NCBI RefSeq assembly: GCF_900100155.1 | Contig: NZ_FMTP01000004.1 | Coordinates: 372,001-436,000 of the forward strand | Source: Ancylobacter rudongensis | Lineage (GTDB): Bacteria; Pseudomonadota; Alphaproteobacteria; Rhizobiales; Xanthobacteraceae | Direction of reading: 5' to 3' | Length of the DNA: 64,000 bases | In this document: positions 33,235 through 44,610 of the stretch, one piece after another | How positions within the stretch are numbered: the stretch's first letter is position 1 | Layout of the letters: every line of letters begins with the position of its first letter | Notes under the pieces: model-generated | Told to the model about the DNA's origin: nothing | The model's database searches: none | What the model saw: only the letters and a program-made list of their open reading frames with translations | Program-made: the position numbers and the translations under genes

Positions 33235-35157
33235 TCACGGTGCGGCAGGGGCCGCAGGGGCAGGGGTAGTGACCGGCGCCGGCGCCGGGCCGAAGATCAG
33301 CGCCCCGAGCTGCCCGCCATAATAGGCGACGCCCTCGCGGGTGAAATGGGTGGGGTCGAACTGCAGCGGCGCGCCGTCGACCATCATCGGGCAGTTCATG
33401 TCCGGGCACATGGCGAGGATCGAGACGAACTCGACATTGGGATTGCCGGCGAAATGCTCGCGCATCAGCGCGTCGGCGCGGTGCGTGGCCTCGGTGAGGT
33501 CGTCATCGGCGAGGCGGCTCGGCGCGTTGCGGTACATGCGCTCGGCAAGGATTTCCGGCACCGCCCGACGATATTGAGGCACGGGCCCAAGCAGGATCAC
33601 CCGGATGCCAGCGGCGTGCAGCTTGGCGAGGTCGGCGTCGAGCTGGCGGAAATGTTCCTGCGAGACCAGCGTGTCGCCGCCGATGACCAGGATGGACGGC
33701 CGGTGCGCCAGCAGCCAGTCGAAGGCGAAGCGGTTCAGCCGGTCACACATCGGGGCGAAGCTCGACTGCACCAGCGGCGGGCAGGCGGCGGCGGTCATCT
33801 GGCCGACCGCATAGCCATGGGCCTTGGCGATCGGCGCCAGTGCGCCGATGAACTGTGCGACATGGCTGCTGCCCCACAGGACGAGGCTGGGATGGGTGTC
33901 CGGCAGGCATTCCGGCGCCGGCTGGTCCTTGGGGCGGTTGCCGTTGATGAAGCAGGTGCCGTCGCGCACCACCTCGCGGAAGGGATAGCGGGTATAGGCG
34001 AGCACGCGCTGGATGTCCGGGGCCAGCCGGCCGGGAAAGCCGCGCGTGTCCGAGGCGGCCGTGCCGAAGGCGATGAGCAGCGCCCCGCCCACCACCGTGC
34101 CGCCATAGACGAATCGGCGGGAGAACAGCTCCCGCTTCTGCCGCACCGGCTGTTCGACGAAGCGCCAGGACAGCCAGCCGAGCAGGGTCGAGGCGGCGAC
34201 GCCGCCGATGAGGAAGGCCGGCGCCGGCAGGTCCGGCAGCAGATGGCGGGCGAACACCACGATCGGCCAGTGGACGAGATAGAGCGAATAGGAAATGGCG
34301 CCGAAGAACACCAGCGGCCGCAGGCCGAGCAGCCGCGCCGGCAGGCTCTCCGTCCGCTCGCCGCCCCAGATGGCGAGGGCCGCGCCAAGGCAGGGCACCA
34401 GGGCGAGCACGCCGGGAAAGGGCGCGTGCTCGGTGATGAACACCATGCCGGCGAGGATGAGGCCGGTCCCCGCCGCCATCGCGCCCGCGCCGAGCCTGCG
34501 GCCCTGCGGAAACCACAGGCCGGGCAAAGCGAGGCCGGCGCCGATCAGCAGCTCGAAGGCACGGAAGGGCAGCAGATAGAACGCCGCCGCCGGGTTGAAC
34601 GGCCGGATGATCTCGCAGGCGAGGAGCGAGACCACGAGCAGGCCGAGCACCAGCTTCGTCCGCGCCCGGGGCGCGAAGCGGGCGATCAGCAGGAGCAGGC
34701 CCGGAAACAGGAAATAGAACTGCTCCTCCACCCCCAGCGACCAGTAGTGCAGCAGCGGCGTCTCGTCCGCCGAGGGGCCGAAATAGTCGGTGCGCAGGTA
34801 GAAATAGACATTGCCGAAGGCCAGCACCGCCCAGATCAGCGAGCGGCCATAGGTCATCAACTGGTTGGGAAAGAACACCAGGAAGGCGGCGAGGCTGGTC
34901 GCCGCCGTCACCACGAAGAAGGCCGGCGCGATGCGCCGCATCCGCCGCTCATAGAAGCCGAGGATGGAGAAGCTGCCCGAATCCACATCGGCGTAAAGCG
35001 ACTTGGCGATGAGGAAGCCGGAAATGACGAAGAACACGTCGACGCCGATGAAGCCGCCCGGCAGCCAGGTGGCGCCGAAATGGAACAGCACCACGCCGAG
35101 CACGGCGATGGCGCGCAGGCCGTCAATATGGGCGCGATAACGCAGGGGATTATGCAC
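33235..35157 (-). CDS. Acyltransferase 3 / SGNH fusion protein (OafA/YrhL-like), copy 2
   Basis: A 640-residue paralogue of the downstream gene with the same architecture: acyltransferase 3 domain from YRAHIDGLRAIAVLGVVLFH and an SGNH domain with LVLWGSSHVAQFIGA and DPTHFTREGVAYYGG. The acyl domains are much more alike than the SGNH domains, so the two copies may modify different sugars or positions. An alanine/proline-rich tail ends the protein. It is transcribed first of the pair. Confidence 0.92.
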   Translation of the reverse strand: MHNPLRYRAHIDGLRAIAVLGVVLFHFGATWLPGGFIGVDVFFVISGFLIAKSLYADVDSGSFSILGFYERRMRRIAPAFFVVTAATSLAAFLVFFPNQLMTYGRSLIWAVLAFGNVYFYLRTDYFGPSADETPLLHYWSLGVEEQFYFLFPGLLLLIARFAPRARTKLVLGLLVVSLLACEIIRPFNPAAAFYLLPFRAFELLIGAGLALPGLWFPQGRRLGAGAMAAGTGLILAGMVFITEHAPFPGVLALVPCLGAALAIWGGERTESLPARLLGLRPLVFFGAISYSLYLVHWPIVVFARHLLPDLPAPAFLIGGVAASTLLGWLSWRFVEQPVRQKRELFSRRFVYGGTVVGGALLIAFGTAASDTRGFPGRLAPDIQRVLAYTRYPFREVVRDGTCFINGNRPKDQPAPECLPDTHPSLVLWGSSHVAQFIGALAPIAKAHGYAVGQMTAAACPPLVQSSFAPMCDRLNRFAFDWLLAHRPSILVIGGDTLVSQEHFRQLDADLAKLHAAGIRVILLGPVPQYRRAVPEILAERMYRNAPSRLADDDLTEATHRADALMREHFAGNPNVEFVSILAMCPDMNCPMMVDGAPLQFDPTHFTREGVAYYGGQLGALIFGPAPAPVTTPAPAAPAAP

Positions 35158-35213
35158 GGGCCGCGGGCTCTTTCAGGCAGGAGATAAAACGGGCGCGGGC
35201 CGCGCGCGGGGCA

Positions 35214-35954
35214 TCAGAACAGGCTGCCCTGGCGTGGCGGGGCGGCCGAGGCGGAGCCGGGGGGCGAATCGGAGGAGGGCTCGCGCAGGGCGGCGGGCGG
35301 CGGGTCCTCCTTCGCCGGCCCGCGCGCGACGATGACGAGGCGATCGTCGGGGAGCGGGCGCTGCAGGGCGCGCGCCTCGCTCCACGGGGCGTTCAGCCAC
35401 GTCTCGCGCTCCTCACGGGTGGTGAGAATCACCGGCATCGCCTTGGGGTGGATCGGCTCGACCACGCCATTGGGCGCGCAGGTGAGAAAGCCGAACAATT
35501 CGTGCTGGCCCTCCACCGGTGCCGCCTTGGTGCCGCGCGTGCCGGTCCAGTGGGTCCACAGCCCGGCGAAGAAGGCGAGGGGGCGCGCCTCATCAAGCGC
35601 GAACCACACCACGTCCTTGCGGCCGGTGGCGGGGTTGGGCAGCGGGGCATATTCGGAAAAACTGGTGAACGGCACCAGGCAGCGATGCGCAGGCCCGCTC
35701 CAGGCGCGCCAGTGCGGCGAGGCCAGGTTGCGGATGTTCGTCACCGGCGGCCCGGCGACCGTGGGCGGCGAGGGCATGCCCCAGCGGGCCAGCGCCAGTT
35801 CGCGCAGGCCATCTTCCCCTGTGCGCACGATCGGGGCGGGGAAGTCCGGGAAGATGCCGGTCTGCGGCGGCAGATTGCCGGCGAGATTGCGCAGCGTGCC
35901 GACGAGATCGGTGATGGCGTGCAGATTGGAATGATGGCTGTAGAGGTTGCACAT
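35214..35954 (-). CDS. SOS response-associated peptidase (YedK/HMCES, SRAP family)
   Basis: A 246-residue DNA-protein cross-linking repair protein. Cys2 in the start [11 protein letters not shown] is the residue that bonds to abasic sites, so the start is certain. Other family marks are [33 protein letters not shown] and [20 protein letters not shown], with the catalytic His in that last block. The family shields abasic sites in single-stranded DNA. The C-terminal tail is proline/alanine-rich. Confidence 0.93.
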   Translation of the reverse strand: MCNLYSHHSNLHAITDLVGTLRNLAGNLPPQTGIFPDFPAPIVRTGEDGLRELALARWGMPSPPTVAGPPVTNIRNLASPHWRAWSGPAHRCLVPFTSFSEYAPLPNPATGRKDVVWFALDEARPLAFFAGLWTHWTGTRGTKAAPVEGQHELFGFLTCAPNGVVEPIHPKAMPVILTTREERETWLNAPWSEARALQRPLPDDRLVIVARGPAKEDPPPAALREPSSDSPPGSASAAPPRQGSLF

Positions 35955-36010
35955 GGGCGGCCCCGCTGGCCGGCTCCCGGCCTGTCGCGTCCCTGAAGCG
36001 CGAGCGACGA

Positions 36011-36085
36011 TGGTGGGCGATGCAGGGATTGAACCTGCGACCCCTCCCGTGTGAAGGGAGTGCTCTCCCGCTGAGCTAATCGCCC
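36011..36085 (-). tRNA. tRNA-Val, anticodon CAC
   Basis: On the minus strand the acceptor arm GGGCGAT pairs with ATCGCCC, followed by discriminator A and an encoded CCA. The D-arm TAGCTCAGCGGGAGAGC, the anticodon stem CTCCC/GGGAG around loop TTCACAC (anticodon CAC), and the T-arm CGCAGGTTCAATCCCTGC are all present. It reads the GUG valine codon, abundant in this GC-rich genome. Confidence 0.95.
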
Positions 36086-36172
36086 GTCGGCCCCGTCGGA
36101 TAGATCAGGGGCCAGCGCCATCGCGGCGGGGTTTAGTGTGTCCACGCCCCGGGTGTCAAGCGCCGCGCGCGG

Positions 36173-36856
36173 CTACCCACGGGAGAGAAGCTGCTCCACC
36201 GTCTCCACCAGCAGCTCGTAATGGCCGATGAACACGTCGCCGCCCAGTTCCTGCGCCGGAATCTCGGTGTAGCCGAACGGCACCACGATCGAGGGAACGC
36301 GGGCGTTTCGGGCGGTGAGCACGTCCGTCATGCTGTCGCCGACCATGATCGCCCGGGTGTGCACGCCGCCGGCGCGCTCGATGGTGCCGAGCAGATGGCC
36401 GGCATCGGGCTTGTAGACCGGAAACGTGTCCGAGCCGGCGATGACGGCAAAGCGATCGGTGAGGTCGAGCCGGTCGAGCAGCAGGCGCGAGAGATATTCC
36501 AGCTTGTTGGTGCACACGGCCAGCACATGGCCGCGGGCGGAAAGTTCGTCCAGCGCGTCGAGCAGGCCGGGATAGGGCCGGGAGAGATCGGCGATATGGG
36601 CGGCGTAGTGCTCCAGGAAGCGGGCATAGAGCGCGTCGAATTCCGCCGGCTCGACGCTGATGCCGGCGGCGGTGAGGCCGCGATTGACCAGCGCCTTGGC
36701 GCCGGCGCCGATCATCTTGCGGGTTTCGTCGCGCGGCAGGCGGGCGGCGCCGGCCTCGTCGAGCACGATGTCGAGCGTGTCGAGCAGGTCGGGGGCGGTG
36801 TCGACGAGCGTGCCGTCGAGGTCGAAGGCGATCACGGCGGGAGGCGAGGAGGGCAT
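36173..36856 (-). CDS. gph: Phosphoglycolate phosphatase (HAD family)
   Basis: A 227-residue HAD phosphatase. Motif I is IAFDLDGTLVDTAPDLLDTL with nucleophile Asp12 and acid Asp14; motif II is VCTNK, motif III contains the Lys in YKPDAGHLL, and motif IV is MVGDSMTDVLTARNA. It removes phosphate from 2-phosphoglycolate formed by DNA repair or Rubisco oxygenation. The start at 36856 gives normal length; upstream in-frame sequence is not conserved. It is divergent from the secreted protein and rpiA block, a common rhizobial neighbourhood. Confidence 0.9.
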   Translation of the reverse strand: MPSSPPAVIAFDLDGTLVDTAPDLLDTLDIVLDEAGAARLPRDETRKMIGAGAKALVNRGLTAAGISVEPAEFDALYARFLEHYAAHIADLSRPYPGLLDALDELSARGHVLAVCTNKLEYLSRLLLDRLDLTDRFAVIAGSDTFPVYKPDAGHLLGTIERAGGVHTRAIMVGDSMTDVLTARNARVPSIVVPFGYTEIPAQELGGDVFIGHYELLVETVEQLLSRG

Positions 36857-37036
36857 GACAATTTCCGTGGATGGTGACGGGAAAAGCGGGCGGCCCGCCG
36901 CCGCGAGACGGGCTTCCCGATCTAGGCCTACAATCCTGCCGCTTTTGCTGTCCAGCCTTCCGCGTCCATCGGGCGCATGCGGGCAGCGGCCGCGCGGCGC
37001 GGAAGATGGGCAAGGCACAGGCAGGATGTCCCGGCG

Positions 37037-37516
37037 ATGAGGATCATGATGCAGAACTGGCATGTGGCGATGGTGGCGGCCGCCCTCGGGCTCGGCGCGC
37101 TGGCGGGCGGCGCCGTGGCGCAGGAGGCGAAGCCGGGCGAGGCGCCCGCCGCTCCCCCCGCCCAGGCCGAGGCGGCCCCCGGCGACGGGCCCTACGTGTT
37201 CGCCTCGCCCCCGGCCGCCCAGGCCAACCGGCTCTATTCGGTGAATGTGCGCACGGGCCAGGTGAATGCCTGCCAGTTCGAGCGCCCCGAGGGCAGTCTT
37301 GTCGGCGTCACCCGCTGCTTCCGCCGCGATGCCAGCGCCGAGGGCGGGACACCGGGCCGCTACGACATCCTGTCGACCCGCTATTCCGGCGAGACCGGCA
37401 TTTTCCGCGTCGATGCCGGCACCGGCCAGATGAGCGTCTGCTATGTCCGCGACATGCCCAAGGAGGGCGGCGGCGTCGAGCCGGCGGTGGTCTGCACCCC
37501 GCCTTCCAGCCAATGA
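37037..37516 (+). CDS. Exported protein of unknown function
   Basis: About 159 residues, with a signal peptide (WHVAMVAAALGLGALAGGAV AQ) cleaved near residue 25, then an Ala/Pro-rich linker. The rest contains two similar segments, RLYSVNVRTGQVNACQFERP and GIFRVDAGTGQMSVCYVRDM, each with one Cys, as in small beta-repeat periplasmic proteins. No family is recognised with confidence. It is co-directional with rpiA, 104 bases upstream. Confidence 0.65.
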   Translation: MRIMMQNWHVAMVAAALGLGALAGGAVAQEAKPGEAPAAPPAQAEAAPGDGPYVFASPPAAQANRLYSVNVRTGQVNACQFERPEGSLVGVTRCFRRDASAEGGTPGRYDILSTRYSGETGIFRVDAGTGQMSVCYVRDMPKEGGGVEPAVVCTPPSSQ

Positions 37517-37620
37517 TCGCCGGGGAGGCGGCTGCCGGCGGGCTTGTCGGCGCGCGCCAACGGCGCTACGCACGAGATGAACATTAAAGAAGTGCTAAAA
37601 ACGAGGGCCCCGCGACGCTC

Positions 37621-38322
37621 ATGACCGACGCTGACAACCTCAAGAGACAGGCCGCCGCGCAGGCGCTCGAATATGTCCGCTCGGGCATGAAGCTGGGCCT
37701 CGGCACCGGCTCGACCGCCAAGCATCTGGTCGATCTGCTCGCCGTGCGGGTGAATGAGGGGCTGGAAGTGGTCGGCGTGCCGACCTCCGAGGCCACCCGG
37801 GCCCAGGCCGAGAGCCTCGGCGTGCCGCTCGGCACGCTGGACGAGTACCCGGTGCTTGATCTGTGCATCGACGGCGCCGACGAGGTCGGGCCGGACCTGA
37901 CCCTGATCAAGGGTGGCGGCGGCGCGCTGCTGCGCGAGAAGATCGTCGCCTCGGCGGCCAAGCAGATGATCGTCATCGCCGACGCCTCGAAGAAGGTGGA
38001 GGTGCTCGGCACCTTTCCGCTGCCGATCGAGGTGGTGGATTTCGGCGTCGCCGCCATCCGCCGCGGCATTGACCGCGCCGCCCGCGCAGCGGGGTGCCAC
38101 GGCCTGCTGACGCTGCGCCGCCGGCCGGACGGTCATGTTTTCGTCACCGATCAGGGACACCTGATCCTCGATGCCGCCTATGGCAGCATCACCAACCCGA
38201 CCGCGCTTGCCGCCGAGCTCTCCAATGTGCCGGGCGTGGTCGAGCACGGCCTCTTCATCAATCTGGCGAGCCGCGTCATTCTCGCGGGCGCCGGCGGCGT
38301 GACGGTCATCGACCGCGCGTGA
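37621..38322 (+). CDS. rpiA: Ribose-5-phosphate isomerase A
   Basis: A 233-residue enzyme interconverting ribose-5-phosphate and ribulose-5-phosphate. Conserved blocks are [53 protein letters not shown] and the C-terminal [17 protein letters not shown]. The active-site Asp, Glu and Lys of the family are within the DGADEV and [10 protein letters not shown] segments. It is followed 21 bases later by the DUF2059 gene. Confidence 0.95.
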   Translation: MTDADNLKRQAAAQALEYVRSGMKLGLGTGSTAKHLVDLLAVRVNEGLEVVGVPTSEATRAQAESLGVPLGTLDEYPVLDLCIDGADEVGPDLTLIKGGGGALLREKIVASAAKQMIVIADASKKVEVLGTFPLPIEVVDFGVAAIRRGIDRAARAAGCHGLLTLRRRPDGHVFVTDQGHLILDAAYGSITNPTALAAELSNVPGVVEHGLFINLASRVILAGAGGVTVIDRA

Positions 38323-38343
38323 GCAGTTCGTCAGGAGACTTTC

Positions 38344-38895
38344 ATGCAGCTTGATATTGCAGCGCGGTTTGCAGGCGCCGTCGTGGCCGCGAGCCTCCTC
38401 GCCGCGGCTCCCGCGCTGGCGCAGGACACCGCCCCCTTCCAGCTCGCCCAGGCCGCCGCGCCCAAGGCGCCGGAGCCGAGCGCCGAACAGATGAAGCTGG
38501 CCAATGAGCTGCTCGTCGCCAATGGCGAGGCCAGCAGCTTCGATGCGGTGATCCCCAATGTCGTGGATCAGACGGCAGCCAGCTTCGTGCAGTCCAACCC
38601 GGACCTGATTCGCGACCTGCGCGAAGTCGCCAAGCAGCTGTCCACCCAGTATGAGAGCCGCCGCAACGAGATCGTCCAGATTCTCGCCAAGATCTACGCC
38701 ACCGAGTTCACCACCCAGGAACTGCGCGACCTTCTGGCCTTCTACCGCTCGGAAGCCGGCAAGAAGCTGGTGCTCAAGCGCGAGGACCTGCTCAAGGCCG
38801 GGTTCAGCAGCATCCAGGCCTGGAGCGCGGGTTTCGCGCGCGAGATGGAAGTGCGGGTGCGCGAGGAGATGAAGAAGCGCGGCTTCACCATCTGA
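38344..38895 (+). CDS. DUF2059 exported protein
   Basis: A 183-residue protein with a Sec signal (cleavage near PALAQ, residue 28) and a DUF2059 domain in the C-terminal half. Its marks are KIYATEFTTQELRDLLAFYR then SEAGKKLVLKREDLL. The rpiA-DUF2059-gor order is frequent in Hyphomicrobiales, and here gor is separated by the DUF421 and TctCBA genes. Function is unknown and likely periplasmic. Confidence 0.82.
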   Translation: MQLDIAARFAGAVVAASLLAAAPALAQDTAPFQLAQAAAPKAPEPSAEQMKLANELLVANGEASSFDAVIPNVVDQTAASFVQSNPDLIRDLREVAKQLSTQYESRRNEIVQILAKIYATEFTTQELRDLLAFYRSEAGKKLVLKREDLLKAGFSSIQAWSAGFAREMEVRVREEMKKRGFTI

Positions 38896-39004
38896 CCTGC
38901 CAGATCGCCCGCCCCCACGAAGGGGCGCGGGGACGGCTTGCTTCTGAACCGTATCGATACCCCGGCGTTGCAGTCCGGGGCGAGCGGCACAAGGAGCGAC
39001 CGTC

Positions 39005-39487
39005 ATGGACTGGAGCGACATATTCTTCCAGAGCTGGCAGGGCATCACGCGGACGCTGGTCGTCGGCGTTCTCGCCTACGCGGTTCTCGTCGCCTTCCTG
39101 CGCATCGCGGGCAAGCGTACCCTCGCCAAGCTCAACGCCTTCGACTTTGTGGTGACGATCGCCATCGGCTCCACGCTCGCGGCCATCCTGCTTCAGAAAT
39201 CGGTCGCCCTTGCGGAGGGTGCAGCAGCGCTCGGGTTGCTCATCCTGCTGCAGTATGGTGTGACCTTCGCCTCGGTTCGCTCCTCCCGCTTCGCCGGGCT
39301 CGTGCGCTCTGAACCCACCCTGCTGGTGCGGGACGGCGTGCTGTGTGAAGCGGCGATGAAGCACCAGCGCGTCACGCCGGACGAGGCGCTGAGCGCGATA
39401 CGGGAAGCGGGCGGACGTGACATCGCCTCGGTCGACTACCTGATCCTTGAAAGCGACGGCACGCTGAGCGTCGGTCTCAGGGGCTGA
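39005..39487 (+). CDS. DUF421 membrane protein (YetF-like)
   Basis: A 160-residue protein with three N-terminal membrane helices and a short C-terminal cytoplasmic DUF421 domain. The block RIAGKRTLAKLNAFDFVVTI, then AIGSTLAAILL, and the ending KHQRVTPDEALSAIREAGGR with DYLILESDGTLSV are diagnostic. It is at the short end of the family, which often has a longer C-terminal domain. Function is unknown; it may affect membrane stress or spore-type traits in other bacteria. Confidence 0.85.
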   Translation: MDWSDIFFQSWQGITRTLVVGVLAYAVLVAFLRIAGKRTLAKLNAFDFVVTIAIGSTLAAILLQKSVALAEGAAALGLLILLQYGVTFASVRSSRFAGLVRSEPTLLVRDGVLCEAAMKHQRVTPDEALSAIREAGGRDIASVDYLILESDGTLSVGLRG

Positions 39488-39491
39488 CGGC

Positions 39492-39510
39492 CCGCGCGCC
39501 TGACGCGCGG
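39492..39510. terminator. Hairpin between convergent DUF421 and tctA genes
   Basis: CCGCGCG and CGCGCGG form a perfect 7-base stem with loop CCTGA right after the DUF421 stop codon. There is no U-run, so termination strength is uncertain. Confidence 0.4.
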
Positions 39511-39561
39511 ACCGTGCGGTGCCTTCTGCGGCCCGCGCGCGACTGGCGCGGGGCGGGGGGC

Positions 39562-41073
<1,512 letters not shown>

Positions 41074-41083
41074 GGGTGCGTCC

Positions 41084-41569
41084 TCAGATCAGCCGTTCGA
41101 GCGGGCCGGCCGGCAGCGCCAGCTGCAGCCCCTTGGCGAACACCGCATAAATGACGAAGCACATCAACGCCCCGGCGAGGAAATGCCCCCAAAGCGGGCC
41201 GCGCCCAAAACCCTTGGCGGTGGCGGCGAACAGCCAGCCGGTGGCGATGGCGAAGCCGGCACCGAAGGCCAGCAGCACGATCTGGCCGATCAGCCCGCCC
41301 AGCACCCAGGCCATCGGGCCGATCTCGTCGCGCGGGCGATCCTGCGCCCCCTCGCGGACCGCCTCGACCGCGTTGGCCAGCGCCAGCAGGGCCAGGCCGG
41401 CGGAAATGACCGCGGGAAAAGCCTCCGGGCCGACGGCCGAATAGGTGTTGATCCCGGACAGCCGCCACGCATCCCAGCCGACCACGAGCGACAGGATGGC
41501 GAGGGCGAAGGCGATGACGAAGCGGCCCTTGTCGGGGCCGGTGGTGGAGGCGGGGGTGGAATCGCTCAT
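41084..41569 (-). CDS. tctB: Tripartite tricarboxylate transporter, small subunit TctB
   Basis: A 161-residue protein with four membrane helices and a Ser/Thr-rich N-terminus, of usual TctB length. Sequence is weakly conserved in the family, so the call rests on size, topology and position between tctC and tctA. Its partner TctA gene follows on the same strand. Confidence 0.85.
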   Translation of the reverse strand: MSDSTPASTTGPDKGRFVIAFALAILSLVVGWDAWRLSGINTYSAVGPEAFPAVISAGLALLALANAVEAVREGAQDRPRDEIGPMAWVLGGLIGQIVLLAFGAGFAIATGWLFAATAKGFGRGPLWGHFLAGALMCFVIYAVFAKGLQLALPAGPLERLI

Positions 41570-41656
41570 CGGCGGGGCTCCGGGGTGTCGGAACGAAAGA
41601 CACCCCCGCGGCGGGCCGCGAGGGAGTCCCGGTTCGGTCGGATAGGGCGGCCCCCC

Positions 41657-42622
41657 TTACTGGGCGAGGCCGATATCCTTCAGGATGGTCTGGGTGGCGG
41701 CGATGTCCTTGGCCAGCTGGGCGTCGAACGCGTCGCCGGAAAGGTAGGTGTTGGCCCAGCCCTTCTGCGCCAGCATGTCGGTCCATGCCTTGGACTTCAC
41801 CATCTTCTCGATGGTCTGGCTGAGTTCCTGCTTCTGCTCCGGGGTGATGCCCGGGGCGGCGGCGATCATGCGCCAGTTCTGGATTTCCACATCGACGCCG
41901 GCTTCCTTGAAGGTCGGCACATCGGGGGCTTCCGGCAGGCGGGTGGGGCTGGACACGCCGAGGATCCGCAGCTTGCCGGCCTTGGCCTGCGCGTCATATT
42001 CCGACAGGCTGGAAATGCCGACCGTGACCTTTCCGCCGAGCAGCGAGGCGAGCGATTCGCCGCCGCCGGAGAAGGCGATGTAGTTCACCTTGCGCGGATC
42101 GACGCCGATCGCCTTGGTGAACAGTCCGGCGGTGATGTGATCGGTGCCACCGGCCGAGCCGCCGGCCCAGGACACTTTCTGCGGGTCCGCCTTCAGCGCC
42201 ACGACCAGATCGGCCAGCGACTTCAGCGGCGAGGCGGCCGGCACGGCGATGGCCTCATACTCGCCGGTGAGGCGGGCAATCGGCGTCACCATGGACAGGT
42301 TGACCGGCGACTTGTTGGTGATGATGGCGCCGACCATGACATAGCCGCCGACGATCATCACATTGGGATCGCCCTTGCTGGAATTGACGAACTGGGCGAG
42401 GCCGATGGTGCCGCCGGCGCCGGGCACGTTCAGCACCTGCACATTGCCGACCAGCTTGTCGGACTGCAGCACATGCTGGATCGAGCGGGCCGTCTGGTCC
42501 CAGCCGCCGCCGGGCGCGGCCGGGGCGATGATCTTCAGTTCGTTGATGTCGGCATAGGCCGCCCCGAGCGGTGCGACGGCGACGGCGGCGGCGAGCAGCG
42601 CCCCGCTGACGAGATGCTTCAT
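41657..42622 (-). CDS. tctC: Tripartite tricarboxylate transporter substrate-binding protein TctC (Bug family)
   Basis: A 321-residue periplasmic protein. Signal peptide [20 protein letters not shown] is cleaved near AYA|D. The mature part has [39 protein letters not shown], and [15 protein letters not shown], the ligand-binding loops of Bug proteins. The start at 42622 has a GGAGGAAAC Shine-Dalgarno. It heads the tctCBA operon and diverges from gor. Likely ligands are citrate-like or other carboxylates. Confidence 0.92.
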   Translation of the reverse strand: MKHLVSGALLAAAVAVAPLGAAYADINELKIIAPAAPGGGWDQTARSIQHVLQSDKLVGNVQVLNVPGAGGTIGLAQFVNSSKGDPNVMIVGGYVMVGAIITNKSPVNLSMVTPIARLTGEYEAIAVPAASPLKSLADLVVALKADPQKVSWAGGSAGGTDHITAGLFTKAIGVDPRKVNYIAFSGGGESLASLLGGKVTVGISSLSEYDAQAKAGKLRILGVSSPTRLPEAPDVPTFKEAGVDVEIQNWRMIAAAPGITPEQKQELSQTIEKMVKSKAWTDMLAQKGWANTYLSGDAFDAQLAKDIAATQTILKDIGLAQ

Positions 42623-42848
42623 GGTTTCCTCCAAGGAACGGGGCGACGGCACGTTGACGCTGGCCGCCGCTTGCACGCGGTAAGCGAAGCTAAAGCCGCA
42701 GGCCCCCCGCTGTCGAGTTCGCCGGAAGGATGAGCGCTGATTGCGCCGGTATTGGCCGGCCGGATTCGCAGGCCAGCCATGCGGGCGCTTGACGGGCGCG
42801 CCTCGGGGGGCGACATGCCACGCACAAGCGCAGCGCGGAGAGCCCTAT

Positions 42849-44255
42849 ATGGACCAGTTCGACGTCGACCTGTTCGTCATCGGTGGCGGCTCGGGAGGCG
42901 TGCGCGCCGCCCGCATCGCGGCGGGCCATGGGGCCAAGGTGATGCTGGCGGAGGAGTACCGGCTCGGCGGCACCTGCGTGATCCGCGGCTGCGTGCCCAA
43001 GAAGCTGTTCGTCTATGCCGCCCGCTTCGCCCATGAGTTCGAGGACGCCGCCGGCTTCGGCTGGAGCGTGGAGAATGTCCGGTTCGACTGGGCAACGCTG
43101 GTCGCCAACAAGGACAAGGAAATCGCCCGGCTGGAAGGCGCCTACCGCGCCAATCTCAACCGTGCCGGCGTCGAGATCGTCGCCCAGCGGGCCTCCCTTG
43201 AGGGGCCGCACGCGGTGCGCCTGGCCGATGGCACGAAGGTGACGGCGCGCACCATCCTCATCGCCACCGGCGGGCGCCCCAATCGCGGGCTCGACTTTCC
43301 CGGCTGCGAGCTCGGCATCTCCTCGAACGAGATCTTCCATCTCGAACGCTTCCCCGCGCGCATCCTCATTCAGGGCGCGGGCTATATCGCGCTGGAATTC
43401 GCCAGCCTGCTGGCCGGGCTCGGGGCGAAGGTCACGGTCATTCATCGCGGCGACAAGCTGCTGCGCGGCTTCGACGAGGATATCCGCGCCCGCATCGTCG
43501 ACGAGATGGCGCAGAACGGGGTGGAGTTCGCCTTCAACGTCACCATCGAGGGCATCTATCAGGAGGGCAGCGAGAAGCGCGTGCGGCTGAATGACGGGCG
43601 CGACCTCTATGCCGACGAGGTGATGCTGGCCATCGGCCGGGTGCCGAACACGATCGGGCTCGGCCTCGACACGGTGGAGGTGCATCTCGACGAGGCCGGC
43701 GCCATCGCGGTGGATGGGCTCTCGCGCACCAACATCCCCTCCATCTATGCGGTGGGCGACGTGACCAACCGGGTGAACCTGACCCCGGTCGCCATCCGCG
43801 AGGGCCACGCCTTCGCCGACACGGTGTTCGGCAAGCGGCCCTGGCATGTGAGCTATGACAACATCCCGACCGCCGTGTTCACCGAGCCGGAGATCGGCAC
43901 GGTGGGGCTGACCGAGCAGGAGGCGCGGGCGCAGGGCCGGCGGCTCGACATCTACCAGACCGATTTCCGCCCGCTGAAGGCGACGCTCTCGGGCCGCACC
44001 TCGCGGGTGTTCATGAAGATCGTCGTCGACCAGGCCGACGACCGGGTGCTCGGTGTCCACCTCATCGGCGAGGGCTCGGGCGAAATGGTGCAGATGGCGG
44101 CGATCGCGATGAATGTCGGCGCCACCAAGGCCGATTTCGACCGCACCATGGCGCTGCACCCCTCCAGCGCCGAGGAACTGGTGACGCTGCGTTCCAAGCA
44201 CACCACCAGCGACCCGCTGCCCGAAGCCTCCACCGAGGCGACGCCGGCGCTTTAG
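42849..44255 (+). CDS. gor: Glutathione-disulfide reductase
   Basis: A 468-residue NADPH flavoprotein that keeps glutathione reduced. FAD motif VDLFVIGGGSGGVRAARIAA is at the N-terminus, and the redox disulfide is GGTCVIRGCVPKKLF. The NAD(P) domain contains ILIQGAGYIALEFASLL, and the C-terminal catalytic His-Glu is in MALHPSSAEELVTLR. The start at 42849 is chosen because conserved sequence begins four residues later. A Pro/Thr/Ala-rich tail ends it. Confidence 0.94.
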   Translation: MDQFDVDLFVIGGGSGGVRAARIAAGHGAKVMLAEEYRLGGTCVIRGCVPKKLFVYAARFAHEFEDAAGFGWSVENVRFDWATLVANKDKEIARLEGAYRANLNRAGVEIVAQRASLEGPHAVRLADGTKVTARTILIATGGRPNRGLDFPGCELGISSNEIFHLERFPARILIQGAGYIALEFASLLAGLGAKVTVIHRGDKLLRGFDEDIRARIVDEMAQNGVEFAFNVTIEGIYQEGSEKRVRLNDGRDLYADEVMLAIGRVPNTIGLGLDTVEVHLDEAGAIAVDGLSRTNIPSIYAVGDVTNRVNLTPVAIREGHAFADTVFGKRPWHVSYDNIPTAVFTEPEIGTVGLTEQEARAQGRRLDIYQTDFRPLKATLSGRTSRVFMKIVVDQADDRVLGVHLIGEGSGEMVQMAAIAMNVGATKADFDRTMALHPSSAEELVTLRSKHTTSDPLPEASTEATPAL

Positions 44256-44278
44256 GGCGGGGCTCCTGTACCTCACCG

Positions 44279-44370
44279 CCCCTCATCCCCGGGCTTGACC
44301 CGGGGACCCAGCCACGATGCCGGGTGGCGCGACGTCCGGGTGGCCGGGTCAAGCCCGGCCATGAGGGAAG
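44279..44370. repeat. Palindromic intergenic repeat, CCCGGGCTTGACCCGGG type, copy 3
   Basis: Starts CCCCTCATCCCCGGGCTTGA and ends GGCCGGGTCAAGCCCGGCC ATGAGGG, nearly the same as the copy at 17737-17828 at both ends and different in the centre. It lies between gor and aroG. Confidence 0.78.
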
Positions 44371-44610
44371 GGAGTTTATGTCGCCGCGAAGCCGGGGACT
44401 AAGCAGGGTGCTGGCCCGCCTCCTTCGAGGTCCGGCCGCTGGCCGGGCCCCTCGGGAGGACGGTGTACGGGGAGGGGCGGCGCAAGGGCGCGCACGGCAT
44501 CCCTGACCTTGCGGCGGTGCACTGGCGCGGCGGGGATGCTTGGGTGTATAAGGCCCGCCTTTCCGCCGGGGAGGAGCCCCGGCGACGTGTTGAGCTTGTT
44601 GGAGGCCGTC
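44371..44610. other. Leader region of aroG with a further hairpin
   Basis: No gene is seen. CCTCC and GGAGG arms at about 44418-44461 enclose GGTCCGGCC and GGCCGGGCC, giving a second long hairpin of another repeat type common in this order (inference). A strong stem GGGGAGGAGCCCC-like segment near 44568-44582 precedes the aroG Shine-Dalgarno. A promoter for aroG probably lies here but no clear -35/-10 pair was found. Confidence 0.45.

Noticed and set aside
33154-35187. Long plus-strand open frame of 677 codons
   Set aside because: It is antisense to the second acyltransferase-SGNH gene and has the biased composition of a shadow.
36977-37036. Longer N-terminus for the exported protein before rpiA
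   Set aside because: It would precede the signal peptide with 20 arginine-rich residues; the ATG at 37037 gives a normal signal.
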